Positions 48,956 to 57,713 of a stretch of DNA of 64,000 nucleotides are shown here, piece by piece. A model generated the notes under the pieces. That model ran no database searches. It worked only from the letters and a program-made list of their open reading frames with translations, and was not told the DNA's origin. The DNA lies in assembly GCA_036768485.1 (NCBI GenBank), contig JAVLUZ010000270.1:434001-498000 (forward strand), read 5' to 3'. Each line of letters opens with the position of its first letter. Positions within the stretch are counted from its first letter, which is position 1. A program made the position numbers and the translations under genes. Source of the stretch: Mermis nigrescens (Eukaryota > Nematoda > Enoplea > Mermithida > Mermithidae).

Positions 48956-49017
48956 ATAAGGAGACTTATTGTCGGAAAAAGCTTTGTAGAAAATTATATC
49001 GTTTGATGGTCGTCTCT

Positions 49018-49561
49018 TGTAGTCATGTTTCATTGATCCAAGAGCTTTTTCAACAAATCATTTCCGAGCGACAGTAAGTCTATCTTTCCTAATTACTGTA
49101 GGTCAATTAGAGATCACTGTAGCTACATGAGAAGGAAGGGTTTTTCAATAAAATTTCCTTCGGCGTAATTTATTCTCGTCTTTCAGCAGATAGTGCAACA
49201 TGCGGATGGAATTCGCGCTTTCAGTTTGTCACAAATTGACCGTTGAACAATATAGACAAACATTTTAAACATCGCCGCAAACTTCCGCCAGTGGTAGAAC
49301 GTCTGATTGTCATCGATGCAACACGGGTTCGATTCCTGCTGCGAGATTTTTATTCAGCGCACTTACTGTAGTATGTCCCAGCACTGTTTAAATGATTGAA
49401 TTAAGTTTATATAGACAGTTCAGTGCGTTAAAAATGAAAGATGTTAACCGCTCGCCCCCACTCGACTTTTCTGTCGAGTTAAAGTACATCACCTACTTAG
49501 GCATACTGTAGCCTCCAAAAAATACACTGAAAAAGCTCTCGAATAAATGAAACAGACTATA
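49018..49561. mobile_element. MITE family M3 copy carrying a tRNA-like segment
   Basis: About 545 bp. The right end TCTCGAATAAATGAAACAGACTATA is intact; the left end TGTAGTCATGTTTCATTGATCC is decayed. Inner arms share GAGCTTTTTCA and GTCGAGTTAAAG-type sequence. A tRNA-like region sits near the centre at 49282-49346. Confidence 0.72.
49282..49346 (+). ncRNA. tRNA-like (pol III promoter-like) segment in MITE M3
   Basis: CAGTGGTAGAACG resembles a tRNA A box and D arm, and GGGTTCGATTCC is a full B box at tRNA-like spacing. No convincing acceptor stem can be drawn, so it is not a functional tRNA gene. The same segment occurs at the equivalent place of the other M3 copy. Confidence 0.6.
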
Positions 49562-49857
49562 GGCATTTCCATCAAAAAGCGCTTTCTGCGTTGCGATGGC
49601 TGTAAAAATGGAAGTGAACTCACCTACACCTCCATGGGTTTTCCATGGTCGATTTCACATAACGTTTGGCTCAAATTTTAAAAATTCCATCGACAGTAGG
49701 CCGACAGGTTATAGTCTGCTTCAAAATTCTTGAGAATTTTTCACAGTATGGTGATTTGGTAGTATCGGCAAACAGCAGTTTCTTAGTACCCGCCTCTCGC
49801 ATCAATTGATTAGCTATTGTACAATGAGCTATGTAATATTTTAAACTTCGCCGCCGC

Positions 49858-50397
49858 TTTTAGTCTGTTTCACATACGTTTTGGGCATACATTTTAAGAA
49901 TTTTTATCGACAGTAGGCCGACAGATTACGATACTTTTAGTCTGTTTTTAGCCTAGTGTTTAAAGACGATCGTTAATTAAAAATGCTTATTAATGTAATT
50001 CAATTTTTTTACTGCTCAGCAGCCGACTCGGGTCACTCCACTCCGTACTCCGTTGCGCAACGCGGGTATTACAGTAATAAAACATTTGCTTACCATTCAT
50101 GCACAAGGGCTCCGACCGATTACTTTCTCACAGCTCCTAAGAGCAAAACTGACCCAGACTCCAGTGTGCCAAAGTACAGGTTTAAAAGCCAAATAACGTG
50201 CAATAGGCGATAGCCAATCAGATGAAAGCTCTTATGCTAATTAGCTGACATCTTACTGCTTTCGAACCGTACTGTAAAAAAGTCACAAGAATTTTGAAAG
50301 AGACTATATTAGATCAAGCGATAACCACAATCTGTCAGCTTATTGTCGGAGATAATTTCTAAATCTTATACCCAAGTTTTTGTGAAACAGACTATAA
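49858..50397. mobile_element. M1 MITE split by a nested ~365-bp insertion
   Basis: The left M1 half (TTTAGTCTGTTTCACATACG to ACAGATTACGATAC, 49858-49935) and the right half (GATCAAGCGATAACCACAAT to GTGAAACAGACTATA, about 50310-50397) are separated by 49936-50305. That insert itself starts TTTTAGTCTGTTTTTAGCC and ends AAAGAGACTATAT, so a related TAGTCTGTT-ended element jumped into M1. A further M1-like fragment lies at 49650-49745. Confidence 0.6.
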
Positions 50398-50403
50398 ATG
50401 TTA

Positions 50404-50694
50404 GTCTAGACCATACCTGAGCGTGGGGGGTTGAGGGGGTATGCACCCCACCCCCGAGAAACCAAAATACCCCCCCACCCAGAAATCAAAATACCCCCAC
50501 CCCCAGATTTCAATTTTTGAAAATTTTTTACGTTTTTTCCGCAATTTTTTGATGCCAATGGATAGTGCTCGATGAGGAACGTTGAAAAATGGTGTTTTTT
50601 CGCCAAACCACAACTTTTAAGGCCATTTTTTGACCTTTGAAAAAAATCTTGCACCTCCCCCCAAACTTTGGTGCCGCCCACCTATGGTCTAGAC
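50404..50694. repeat. Dispersed repeat family A copy with TCTAGACCATA ends
   Basis: Left TCTAGACCATACCTGAGCG and right CACCTATGGTCTAGA are inverted ends; the interior follows family A order. Confidence 0.7.
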
Positions 50695-50939
50695 TCGACC
50701 AACTGGGAACAACAAAAAAATTATTTACCATAAGCCATGAATAACACGTCGGCGAAACTTCAGAAGACAAAGAAGAAAATTTATTAGCTTCAACGAGAAC
50801 ACATACCTACATAGTGGAAAAAAGATGATGCATTGGAAAAAATACGAAGGACGATTTAAACATGTGCCTGAACGAAAGACATAATATTCGACCTAAAAAA
50901 ACGCAAAAATGCAAAGACTACAAGAAAGTCGAAGAAAGT

Positions 50940-51454
50940 GTGGATTGCACTTATTTGCGTCTCTGGAATAAGTCAATTTCTTTTAATCTATTGAGGAAAA
51001 TATGCATGCCTATTAGGTGCACTAATAACTTGCTCAGGTAGAGAATTCCAACTACAAAAATTAAATTTTCTATAATTTGTGATTGCTCGATTAAGAAAAA
51101 GTTTGCACGAATTCACTGATCGATTTGAATTAATGTTCAAATTGAAGAAAACGTCAAAAGGCAGGATTTTGGCGCCTAATAATAGAAAACGCTAAAGGTC
51201 GTTAAACAGACGCCTTAAATTGGGATGAGAAAATCCTGTATCCATTTATAGCATAATTTATTTATGCCGTAAGAAGCTATCTTAATTAGTACTTTATCGT
51301 AGGCTTCTGTGTCAAAAGCTTTAAAAATCAATGTAAACGACGTCAAAAGTAGAACCATCATCTGAGTATTTTGATCAATTGTTTTAACAAGTTAATAAGT
51401 GTAATGCACATGATTTATTTTTCCTAAAGCCGAACTGCTTCTCGCTTAATAGAC
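50940..51454 (-). pseudogene. Decayed CR1/jockey-like LINE, RT core and C-terminal tail
   Basis: On the minus strand, just inside 51450, LSEKQFGFRKNKSCALHLLT is followed by stops and then TFDVVYIDF, the reverse-transcriptase block that precedes the A-type Asp. Then a deletion joins it to NRAITNYRKFNFCSWNSLPE and QVISAPNRHAYF, the usual C-terminal end of such LINEs. Several stops and frameshifts mean it is dead. The upstream part continues at 52014-52160 and 54256-54545. Confidence 0.78.
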
Positions 51455-52013
51455 TATAGTCTGTTTCATTTATTCGAGAGCTTTTTCAGTAAATGTTTTT
51501 GAAGACTACAGTATTCCTAACTGGGTGATTTACTGTAACTCGACAGAAAAGTTGAGTGGGGGCGAGTGGCCGACATTCTTTCATTTTTAATGCACTAAAC
51601 CGTCCATATAGACTTAATTCAAGCGTCTACTAAACAATGCTGTGGCATATTACACTAAGTGCGCTAAATAAAAATCTTGCAGCACCAATCGAACCTGTGT
51701 TGCTGCGACGACAATCAGACGTTCTGCCACTACGCTAAGCGGAAGTTTTCGGCGATGTTTAAAATGCTAGACTATTGTATTTAACGGTCGATTTATGACA
51801 AGCTGAATGCGTGAATTCCATCCACATGTTGCATGATCTGCTGGAAGACGAGAATAAATTATGCCGTAAGAGATCTTATTTAAAAACCCTTTCTTCCTAT
51901 GTAGCTACAGTGATCTCTAAATGACCAACAGTATGTAAGTAGGGAAGATAGAGTTACTGTAGCCTCGGAAAAGATTTGCTGAAAAACCTCTCGGATAAAT
52001 TAAACAGGCTATA
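51455..52013. mobile_element. MITE family M3 copy inside the LINE
   Basis: 559 bp; left end TATAGTCTGTTTCATTTATT and right end ATAAATTAAACAGGCTATA are inverted. It splits the LINE between the NYLG and LSEKQFGF blocks. Confidence 0.8.
51675..51746 (-). ncRNA. tRNA-like segment in MITE M3, second copy
   Basis: Minus strand TTAGCGTAGTGGCAGAACG (A-box like) and CAGGTTCGATTGG (B-box like) at about the same distance (267 bp) from one end of the element as in the 49018 copy (264 bp). No acceptor stem. Confidence 0.55.
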
Positions 52014-52160
52014 TATTTACCTAAGTAGTTAACAAGAGACTTGTTTATGATAATTTCCATTAGTTTACAGGCAACACATCATAAGAAAGACGATGATTTT
52101 CTGCAGAAGACATATCTCCTGATGTAGGTATAGGAACAACAATCGCTTTACGCCATAAGT
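52014..52160 (-). pseudogene. LINE fragment, RT N-terminal block
   Basis: Minus-strand translation in shifting frames gives IPDLWRKAIVVPIPTSGDMS, then SSAENHR and CKLMEI-like sequence: the pre-RT block of CR1/jockey elements. It is separated from its upstream part by the LTR element at 52165-54251. Confidence 0.75.
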
Positions 52161-52164
52161 CGGG

Positions 52165-54251
52165 TGTAACGGGGGCGCCGCCTCCCACCGTTACGTGAGC
52201 AAAATTTTACCCGCACCGGTTTCCCGGATCTTCCGCTCTGATTCGCGTGTGTAGTACTAATCGACTACTCGGGCTCTTGCTCACAACTGCGCAAACACTG
52301 TTAAAAAAAATGTTGTAAGTACACAAAAAAGTTGTGAGTAATTGGCTGCCACAACTTTTATGTGTCTTGGTTACACAACAATATTCTGTAGGTGCTACAT
52401 AAGAAAGCAATCTATACAACAAAATATTATTGTGTCGAGCCAACGTAATTTGTTCTGTAGATCCAACACAACTTTCAATCCTCCAGAATATCGATTTTTG
52501 GGCCCCAATCTGAAAGCTTTATTTAGACGCTAAATAACACACATTTGATGATAGGTACAACGCAAACAAGAGAAATGAAAAAATGCACTAGTCAGTTTTC
52601 TGAACCAAATTCGTTTCTCCTTGGCTTAAAGAACTGACCAATGAATTTTGACATCGGATATATAAGGTCACATTTGAAATAACAAACATTAATATTGAGC
52701 AAAGATTAACTGGGTATTCACACAAAACAATAATGATCAAGAGAAAATGCACAAGAACTTACATTAAAACACCAAATTTAAGCAATGTGATATCATTAGA
52801 AACGAGAGAAGCAAATTGTAAGAAAAAAATAGAGTCAAACATGTTTCAAGATTTTATTAAAGAGAACAGCAGTCTAAGTTTTTCTCATGTTTCGAAAATA
52901 GTCGCAAAAACTCAATATCCACGTACAAAATTGTGATTTTTCTTAACTTTCCAATGTCTATTTTAATCATAATAATTTTATACGTCATTTTTCAAAAACC
53001 CCCAAATTTATGAAATTTTGCCTGAAAAATTGCTTGTCCTATAAGAATTTCACTAAACATCAATTGGGAATGAAAAACAATTAGTGCGTAGATTATATTG
53101 AAGATATCTACCATTTTTAAGAGTCACTTTTGACATATAAATATGTCTTCCGGTCGGTTCAAGATAAAGAAGTTAAGAAGTTAATCTATTCAGCATGCAG
53201 CATTGGAAAAATGTTATCAAAGCCTGACAACTGCTAGCGAAGAAGGATCACGAGCAATAACATTCGCTATTGAAGACAAGGTCATTAAAATAAGCTTGCC
53301 TTAATAGCAAGTAAAGAAATGCACGCAAAATCACTCGAATAGTAAAACAGAAAGAGTCAATAAAACCATTTACATAACAAGATCCGATCAATTTAAGCTG
53401 AATTCAGCCACAATCATATTGAATAAGAGTAAATACAGGTATATAATAAATAAATATATTAATGTCAGTATTATCTATCTCGGAAAAATAAATATTTAAT
53501 CAAAAATTGAAAAATCATTAGGTATAAAAACACACAGCACACAAACTGACGAATGTGCTCCAAACTGCTGCATTCACCACCATTCGTTCCATCACAACTG
53601 CGAGTATGAAGTAGGTTACCTACACTTTCATCTTAGTACTGGTTACGATGAATCATGTTTTCTGCTATGAGCGGTCATGTGCACATCAACCTGAGCCTAA
53701 TCAATATGCGCCATAGCTTGTAGGCAGAACACAAAAAAGTTGTGTTGGATAAACAGACATCCGAATCGTTAAGTACCTACACAATATTTTTGTGTCCATG
53801 GAACAGATTTGTAGCTTGGACACAATTTTATTGTGCAGGTACAACGATTTTTTTTACAGTGAAGTATTGAATAATATTGAGAAACAATGAAACATCAACG
53901 TCACGGTTTAAACTTCAAAGTAGGCATTTCTAACCGTGTAGTAGCACTCCTGCTACACTCCTCCCCTCTAGGAGAAAGCGCAAGCGCAGACAACTCCAGA
54001 GAACGATCTCCGTGGGACCTCCAATATGTAACGGGGGCGCCGCCTCCCACCGTTACGTGAGCAAAATTTTACCCGCACCGGTTTCCCGGATCTTCCGCTC
54101 TGATTCGCGTGTGTTGTACTAATCGACTACTCGGGCTCTTGCTCACAACTGCGCAAAGTATTGAATAATATTGAGAAACAATGAAGCATCAACGTCACGG
54201 TTTAAACTTCAAAGTAGGCATTTCTAACCGTGTAGTAGCACTCCTGCTACA
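52165..54251. mobile_element. Miniature LTR element (TRIM-like) with 4-bp duplication CGGG
   Basis: Two 225-bp LTRs begin TGTAACGGGGGCGCC and end CTCCTGCTACA. The 5' LTR is 52165-52295 plus 53864-53957 (131 + 94 = 225 bp) and the 3' LTR is 54027-54251 (225 bp). Only 69 bp lie between them. CGGG flanks both sides (52161-52164, 54252-54255). Removing the element restores an open frame in the host LINE. There is no gag or pol. The orientation is not determined. Confidence 0.85.
52296..53861. mobile_element. CACTG-ended DNA transposon inside the 5' LTR
   Basis: 1,566 bp with ends CACTGTTAAAAAAAATGTTGTA-like and its inverse ..ACGATTTTTTTTACAGTG. It splits the LTR at GCGCAAA with AA repeated on the other side. 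Subterminal ACACAA/TTGTGT phrases recur on both sides (ACACAAAAAAGTTGTG twice, inverted). CACTG/A ends with 2-3 bp duplications point to the CMC (En/Spm-like) group. No transposase is recognised. Confidence 0.72.
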
Positions 54252-54255
54252 CGGG

Positions 54256-54545
54256 TATGTATCTTTCCTGTCCTGTATGAAACCAATAAATATTGTTTCT
54301 AAGGGTACTATCAACACTCTTTAAATCCTTTTCATGAGGTAGGCGCATAACCCATCAGGCTCAAGCGAAAGTGAAGGCTTAAGCATATTCAAATTCAGAA
54401 ATCGTTGTAAAATCAAAACTAGGGAAATGTGGCATGTTCCATCTGTAACCGAAAAGCGGAGACTTATTATCATCGACAAAAGAATTGCCGGCGAAAAAAG
54501 AATAAGGTATCAGCTTTTTAAGCATCACTTTCAATCGTTTCTCTA
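54256..54545 (-). pseudogene. LINE fragment, upstream of RT
   Basis: The minus strand encodes SFVDDNKSPLFGYRWNMPHF, PSFDFTTISEFE, then after a frameshift LKPSLSLEPDGLCAYLMKR, matching the LKP.KSPGPDG block before the RT domain in CR1/jockey LINEs. Confidence 0.75.
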
Positions 54546-54634
54546 TTATGTACTAAAGCAAGAGCTGTTTTATGTTTTTTGAGACGATTGTAAATGAAAG
54601 AGTAAAATTTCTTCATGTTATTCGAATTGAGTAC

Positions 54635-54893
54635 TATAGTCTGTTCTATTCCAAACGGCCAATTTTTTTCAAAAGTCTTATTGCTGTAATAGATTTTAAC
54701 ATCACAAACAGCATCTTTAATTATTCTCTCGTATCAGCTGGTCGCTTTAAACTCTACTTATTCATGTTAAATGTGCTTGGTTTAGCATGTGGCACATCTA
54801 ACATATTGCCGCAACAACTCAACCTGTAAAATATTCTGCTACAGTAATAAGCCGTAAAGAGAAAACAGGCCGTTTGGAATGGAACAGACTATA
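54635..54893. mobile_element. MITE family M2 copy
   Basis: 259 bp with ends TATAGTCTGTTCTATTCCAA and TTGGAATGGAACAGACTATA; both arms have AAACGGCC and GCTTATTACTG-like sequence. Confidence 0.82.
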
Positions 54894-54953
54894 GCTTACG
54901 TTCTTCATGAGAAAAGCACTTTATTAGTTGATGCGAATTTTATTTTCTTATTT

Positions 54954-55114
54954 ACAGTCTGTTTCATCGTGCATAAATTTTAAGAATTTTTATCGACAGT
55001 AAGCCGAGGGTTACGATAATTATATATATAATCAATGCTATAATCGCAATCTGTCAGCTTATTGTCAAAGATGGTTTTAAAATTTATGACCGAGCTTGTG
55101 TGAAACAGACTATA
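54954..55114. mobile_element. MITE family M1 copy
   Basis: Ends ACAGTCTGTTTCATCGTGC and GTGTGAAACAGACTATA, with ATTACGATAATT-like core. Directly downstream, 55205-55243 ends in CTCGAACAAATGAAAGAGAC, a lone M3-type terminus. Confidence 0.75.
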
Positions 55115-55734
55115 GTCTTTTATATTTAACCTAGAAAAGTGGACATCGTGTGCATTTATGTTTTTGCAAAATCTGTAGAAACCCGCGTTTAAGACTTCTT
55201 CAAAAAGCTTTTTATTCTCGAACAAATGAAAGAGACTAAAGTTGTCTTAGTTTACATGTCAATAGTGAAAGAACATATATGATCGTAAGGTGATATATAG
55301 TAGAAAGATAGTTCAAATATATGAATTACTGTAGTAGTGTAAGCGAGTCACAAAATGAACGACTAACAAACAAATCCAACTAGAGAATAACATAGTGAGT
55401 CGGCGACCGGCGTTACGATGTAAACGTGCGTTACTGCCTGACGCTTATGATTAAGATGTTATTTTCTTTCGGTAGCGGCTTTATTCCGCAATACTGGAAG
55501 AGGCGCCAATCTTTTTGCAATCCTTGTCTTTCTTGATTACACATTTTAAATAACAAAACACGTTTTTGACTTTGTTATTAAATATGAAATTTCCGGATAT
55601 GGTAGCTCCTAGAAAAGTGTACAACCAGATGCTCCAGTTTTTGCCCAGCTCATATAAAACACTGAACGAAAACGCGGAAGGCAAATTTGATCGATAACGT
55701 TTTATCAGGATTTCTCGAAATATTTTGGTCTACC

Positions 55735-56406
55735 CAGGGCTAGCATGAGTGGGTTTTTGGGGTTTTGGGGTTTTCGGGCTTTTGTTGGGTTTTTGGGGTT
55801 CTAAAAAATCTTGTGTTTCTGGGGTTTTTGGTATTCTCATATTCGCTGGATCCCCGCTTCATTGGTGATAAGTTGGATCGTTCACTGCGCCATGAAATTG
55901 AGGACTTTTTAATTGAGTTTCCACTGGAAGGCGATGTAATTTTCCAATATTTGATGTCCAACTTTTATACTTATTACATAGGTATTAACGTTGGCAGTTT
56001 CAACGGCCTCATCGGTACGAAATTTTTTAACCTTTTGTTTTGTCCATTCAAAATTGAGAAATTCACTGAGCAATGATGCAGTCCGAAAGCTGGTGTTCGT
56101 TGAAACCAATGCCAATCGATGGATACTGATGATTGTGATAATAGGGATATGCGACCACTGAACACTTATCAGCACAGCGACAGTCGAATAAAGCTTTGTT
56201 TTGAACTTGTCCTGTTTTTTATTTTGGGTCCTTTATATGTCACAAAGTCAGCCAAGTCAAGGTTTATAACTGTAGACAGACAACTCTGGTGTGTATAAAA
56301 AACCCCACAAAAAACCCCCAAAAACCCACCAAAAACCCACCAGAACCCCAAAAACCTCAAAAACACAAAAAGTTAAATTTTAAAATCTGGGTTTTTGCCA
56401 GCTTTG
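55735..56406 (+). mobile_element. hAT element with transposase remnant and exact 8-bp duplication GGTCTACC
   Basis: Starts CAGGGCTAGCATGAG and ends TTTTTGCCAGCTTTG; GGTCTACC is duplicated at 55727-55734 and 56407-56414. Just inside the ends are inverted arrays of GGGGTTTT-like repeats (55748-55835) and CAAAAACCC repeats (56285-56370). The interior encodes a small transposase remnant. Good example of an element with a known insertion site. Confidence 0.88.
55840..56160 (+). pseudogene. hAT transposase C-terminal remnant
   Basis: YSLDPRFIGDKLDRSLRHEI and EDFLIEFPLEGDVIFQYLM resemble the LDPR region of BED/hAT transposases, and near 56072 another frame gives NDAVRKLVFVETNANRW, like the KLVFVR.N C-terminus. 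The frames are disrupted, so it is non-functional. The match is from memory of the family. Confidence 0.5.
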
Positions 56407-56435
56407 GGTCTACCTTCCTATCTTAAATTTATACC

Positions 56436-57089
56436 CAGGCCCTATTCAGCATTTTGTTTGGGGAGGGGCACAACCCAAATTTCTCTAAAACACAAGGAGA
56501 ACCAAAGGATGAATTTTAGTCTGCAAATTTTGCTGTTCGGATACCTAAGATACGGCGTGAATCCAATGAAAACTATTTTTTTAGGACTGGGGGTCTGGGG
56601 TGGCGCGTTTAAGCGCCCCCACCGAAAAATCTTGAAAAAAGAGCACTTAAATTTTAGTCATAACGTTAAAATTAAAAGAAAACAGCTGAATCACGGTTCT
56701 GAATTTTACCCTAAAAGTGGTCAAAGTTCATCAGCAAGTTCATTATCATCGCCGAAAGATTGCTATCATTCTTTCTCCTTGAACAAATATCATTTTCTGC
56801 ATAAAAACTGTGCAGAACAGAAGACATAGATGCAAAACACGCTTTAAATTGTACCTATAAAGATTTAAAATGGAGTGTTTATCGCGCGCTTGGGACTAAA
56901 TAGACTCGAATTATAATTGTGAAATTGGGCGTGCGATTTTTAAAATGATTTCCATTGGATTCTTCCCCTATCTAATGTAGGTATCCGGATAGTAAAATTT
57001 ACTATCTAAAATTCATTCTTTGGTCCTTATTATGCTTTGAAAAAATTTTGCTCGTGCCCCCCCTAAACAAAATCCTGGATATGGACCTG
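56436..57089. mobile_element. Foldback hAT-like element
   Basis: Arms of about 160 bp are inverted: CAGGCCCTATTCAGCATTTT at the left and, inverted at the right, CAGGTCCATATCCAGGATTT. Both continue TTGTTT.GGG.GGGGCAC, AAAGGATGAATTTTAG-like and GAATCCAATGRAAA. The flanking octamers TTTATACC and CGTGTACC match at only 5 of 8 bases. Confidence 0.7.
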
Positions 57090-57618
57090 CGTGTACCAAT
57101 CGTTTTTAACCCAAAAAGGCACTTTTTAAAAGTATTTCGATGCCGATCCCCCAGAATTCCCAAGCTGTTTGTACATGTAGGATAGTAAAGGTAAGTCCAC
57201 ATTATTAAACATTTTAGCCAATTTTGTAAGAACTTTGTCACTTTAAACGATAAAAATATTGATATCAAGCAACCCAGGCGAGCAATTTTTATTTTTTTAG
57301 ATCTTTAAACTCGATATTAGGTGCTGCTGGGGAAGAAGACAAAAAATAATCCAAAAATGTAGCGATTATTACTGCTTTTGTTCCAAAAAATGATGCAGGA
57401 AATGTTCCATAAGCTTAAAATCGCCAGACATCAGTTACTGTCTGACCTATTGTGGGGTCCCCTCCCTCCTCATTTCCTGTGTGAATTTTGGGAGTTCGAA
57501 TGCCTTATTTCCCACATATACTTTTTCCCTTTTTCCAGCATTTAATATTTAAAGAATATTGCACCGGAATAAGACGCAGCTTTGGCCGTTTCTTATTTTA
57601 TTCCTTATATCCGGTGTT

Positions 57619-57713
57619 ATGAGTGCTGACAGTGAGCAAAACAGCCCAAAGTCGTCAGATAGTGGTAGTATAATCGATAATGAAAGCAACGGAGAGTGCA
57701 TTCAAGATCCGGG
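57619..57713 (+). CDS. msi: Musashi exon 1 (N-terminal leader)
   Basis: 31 codons plus GG before donor GTACGA. The leftover GG is completed by T of the next exon to give Gly in DPG-KMFVGG, exactly the Musashi sequence around the RRM1 start. Read through the donor, the frame would end in [10 protein letters not shown], a false Cys-rich peptide. Confidence 0.8.
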
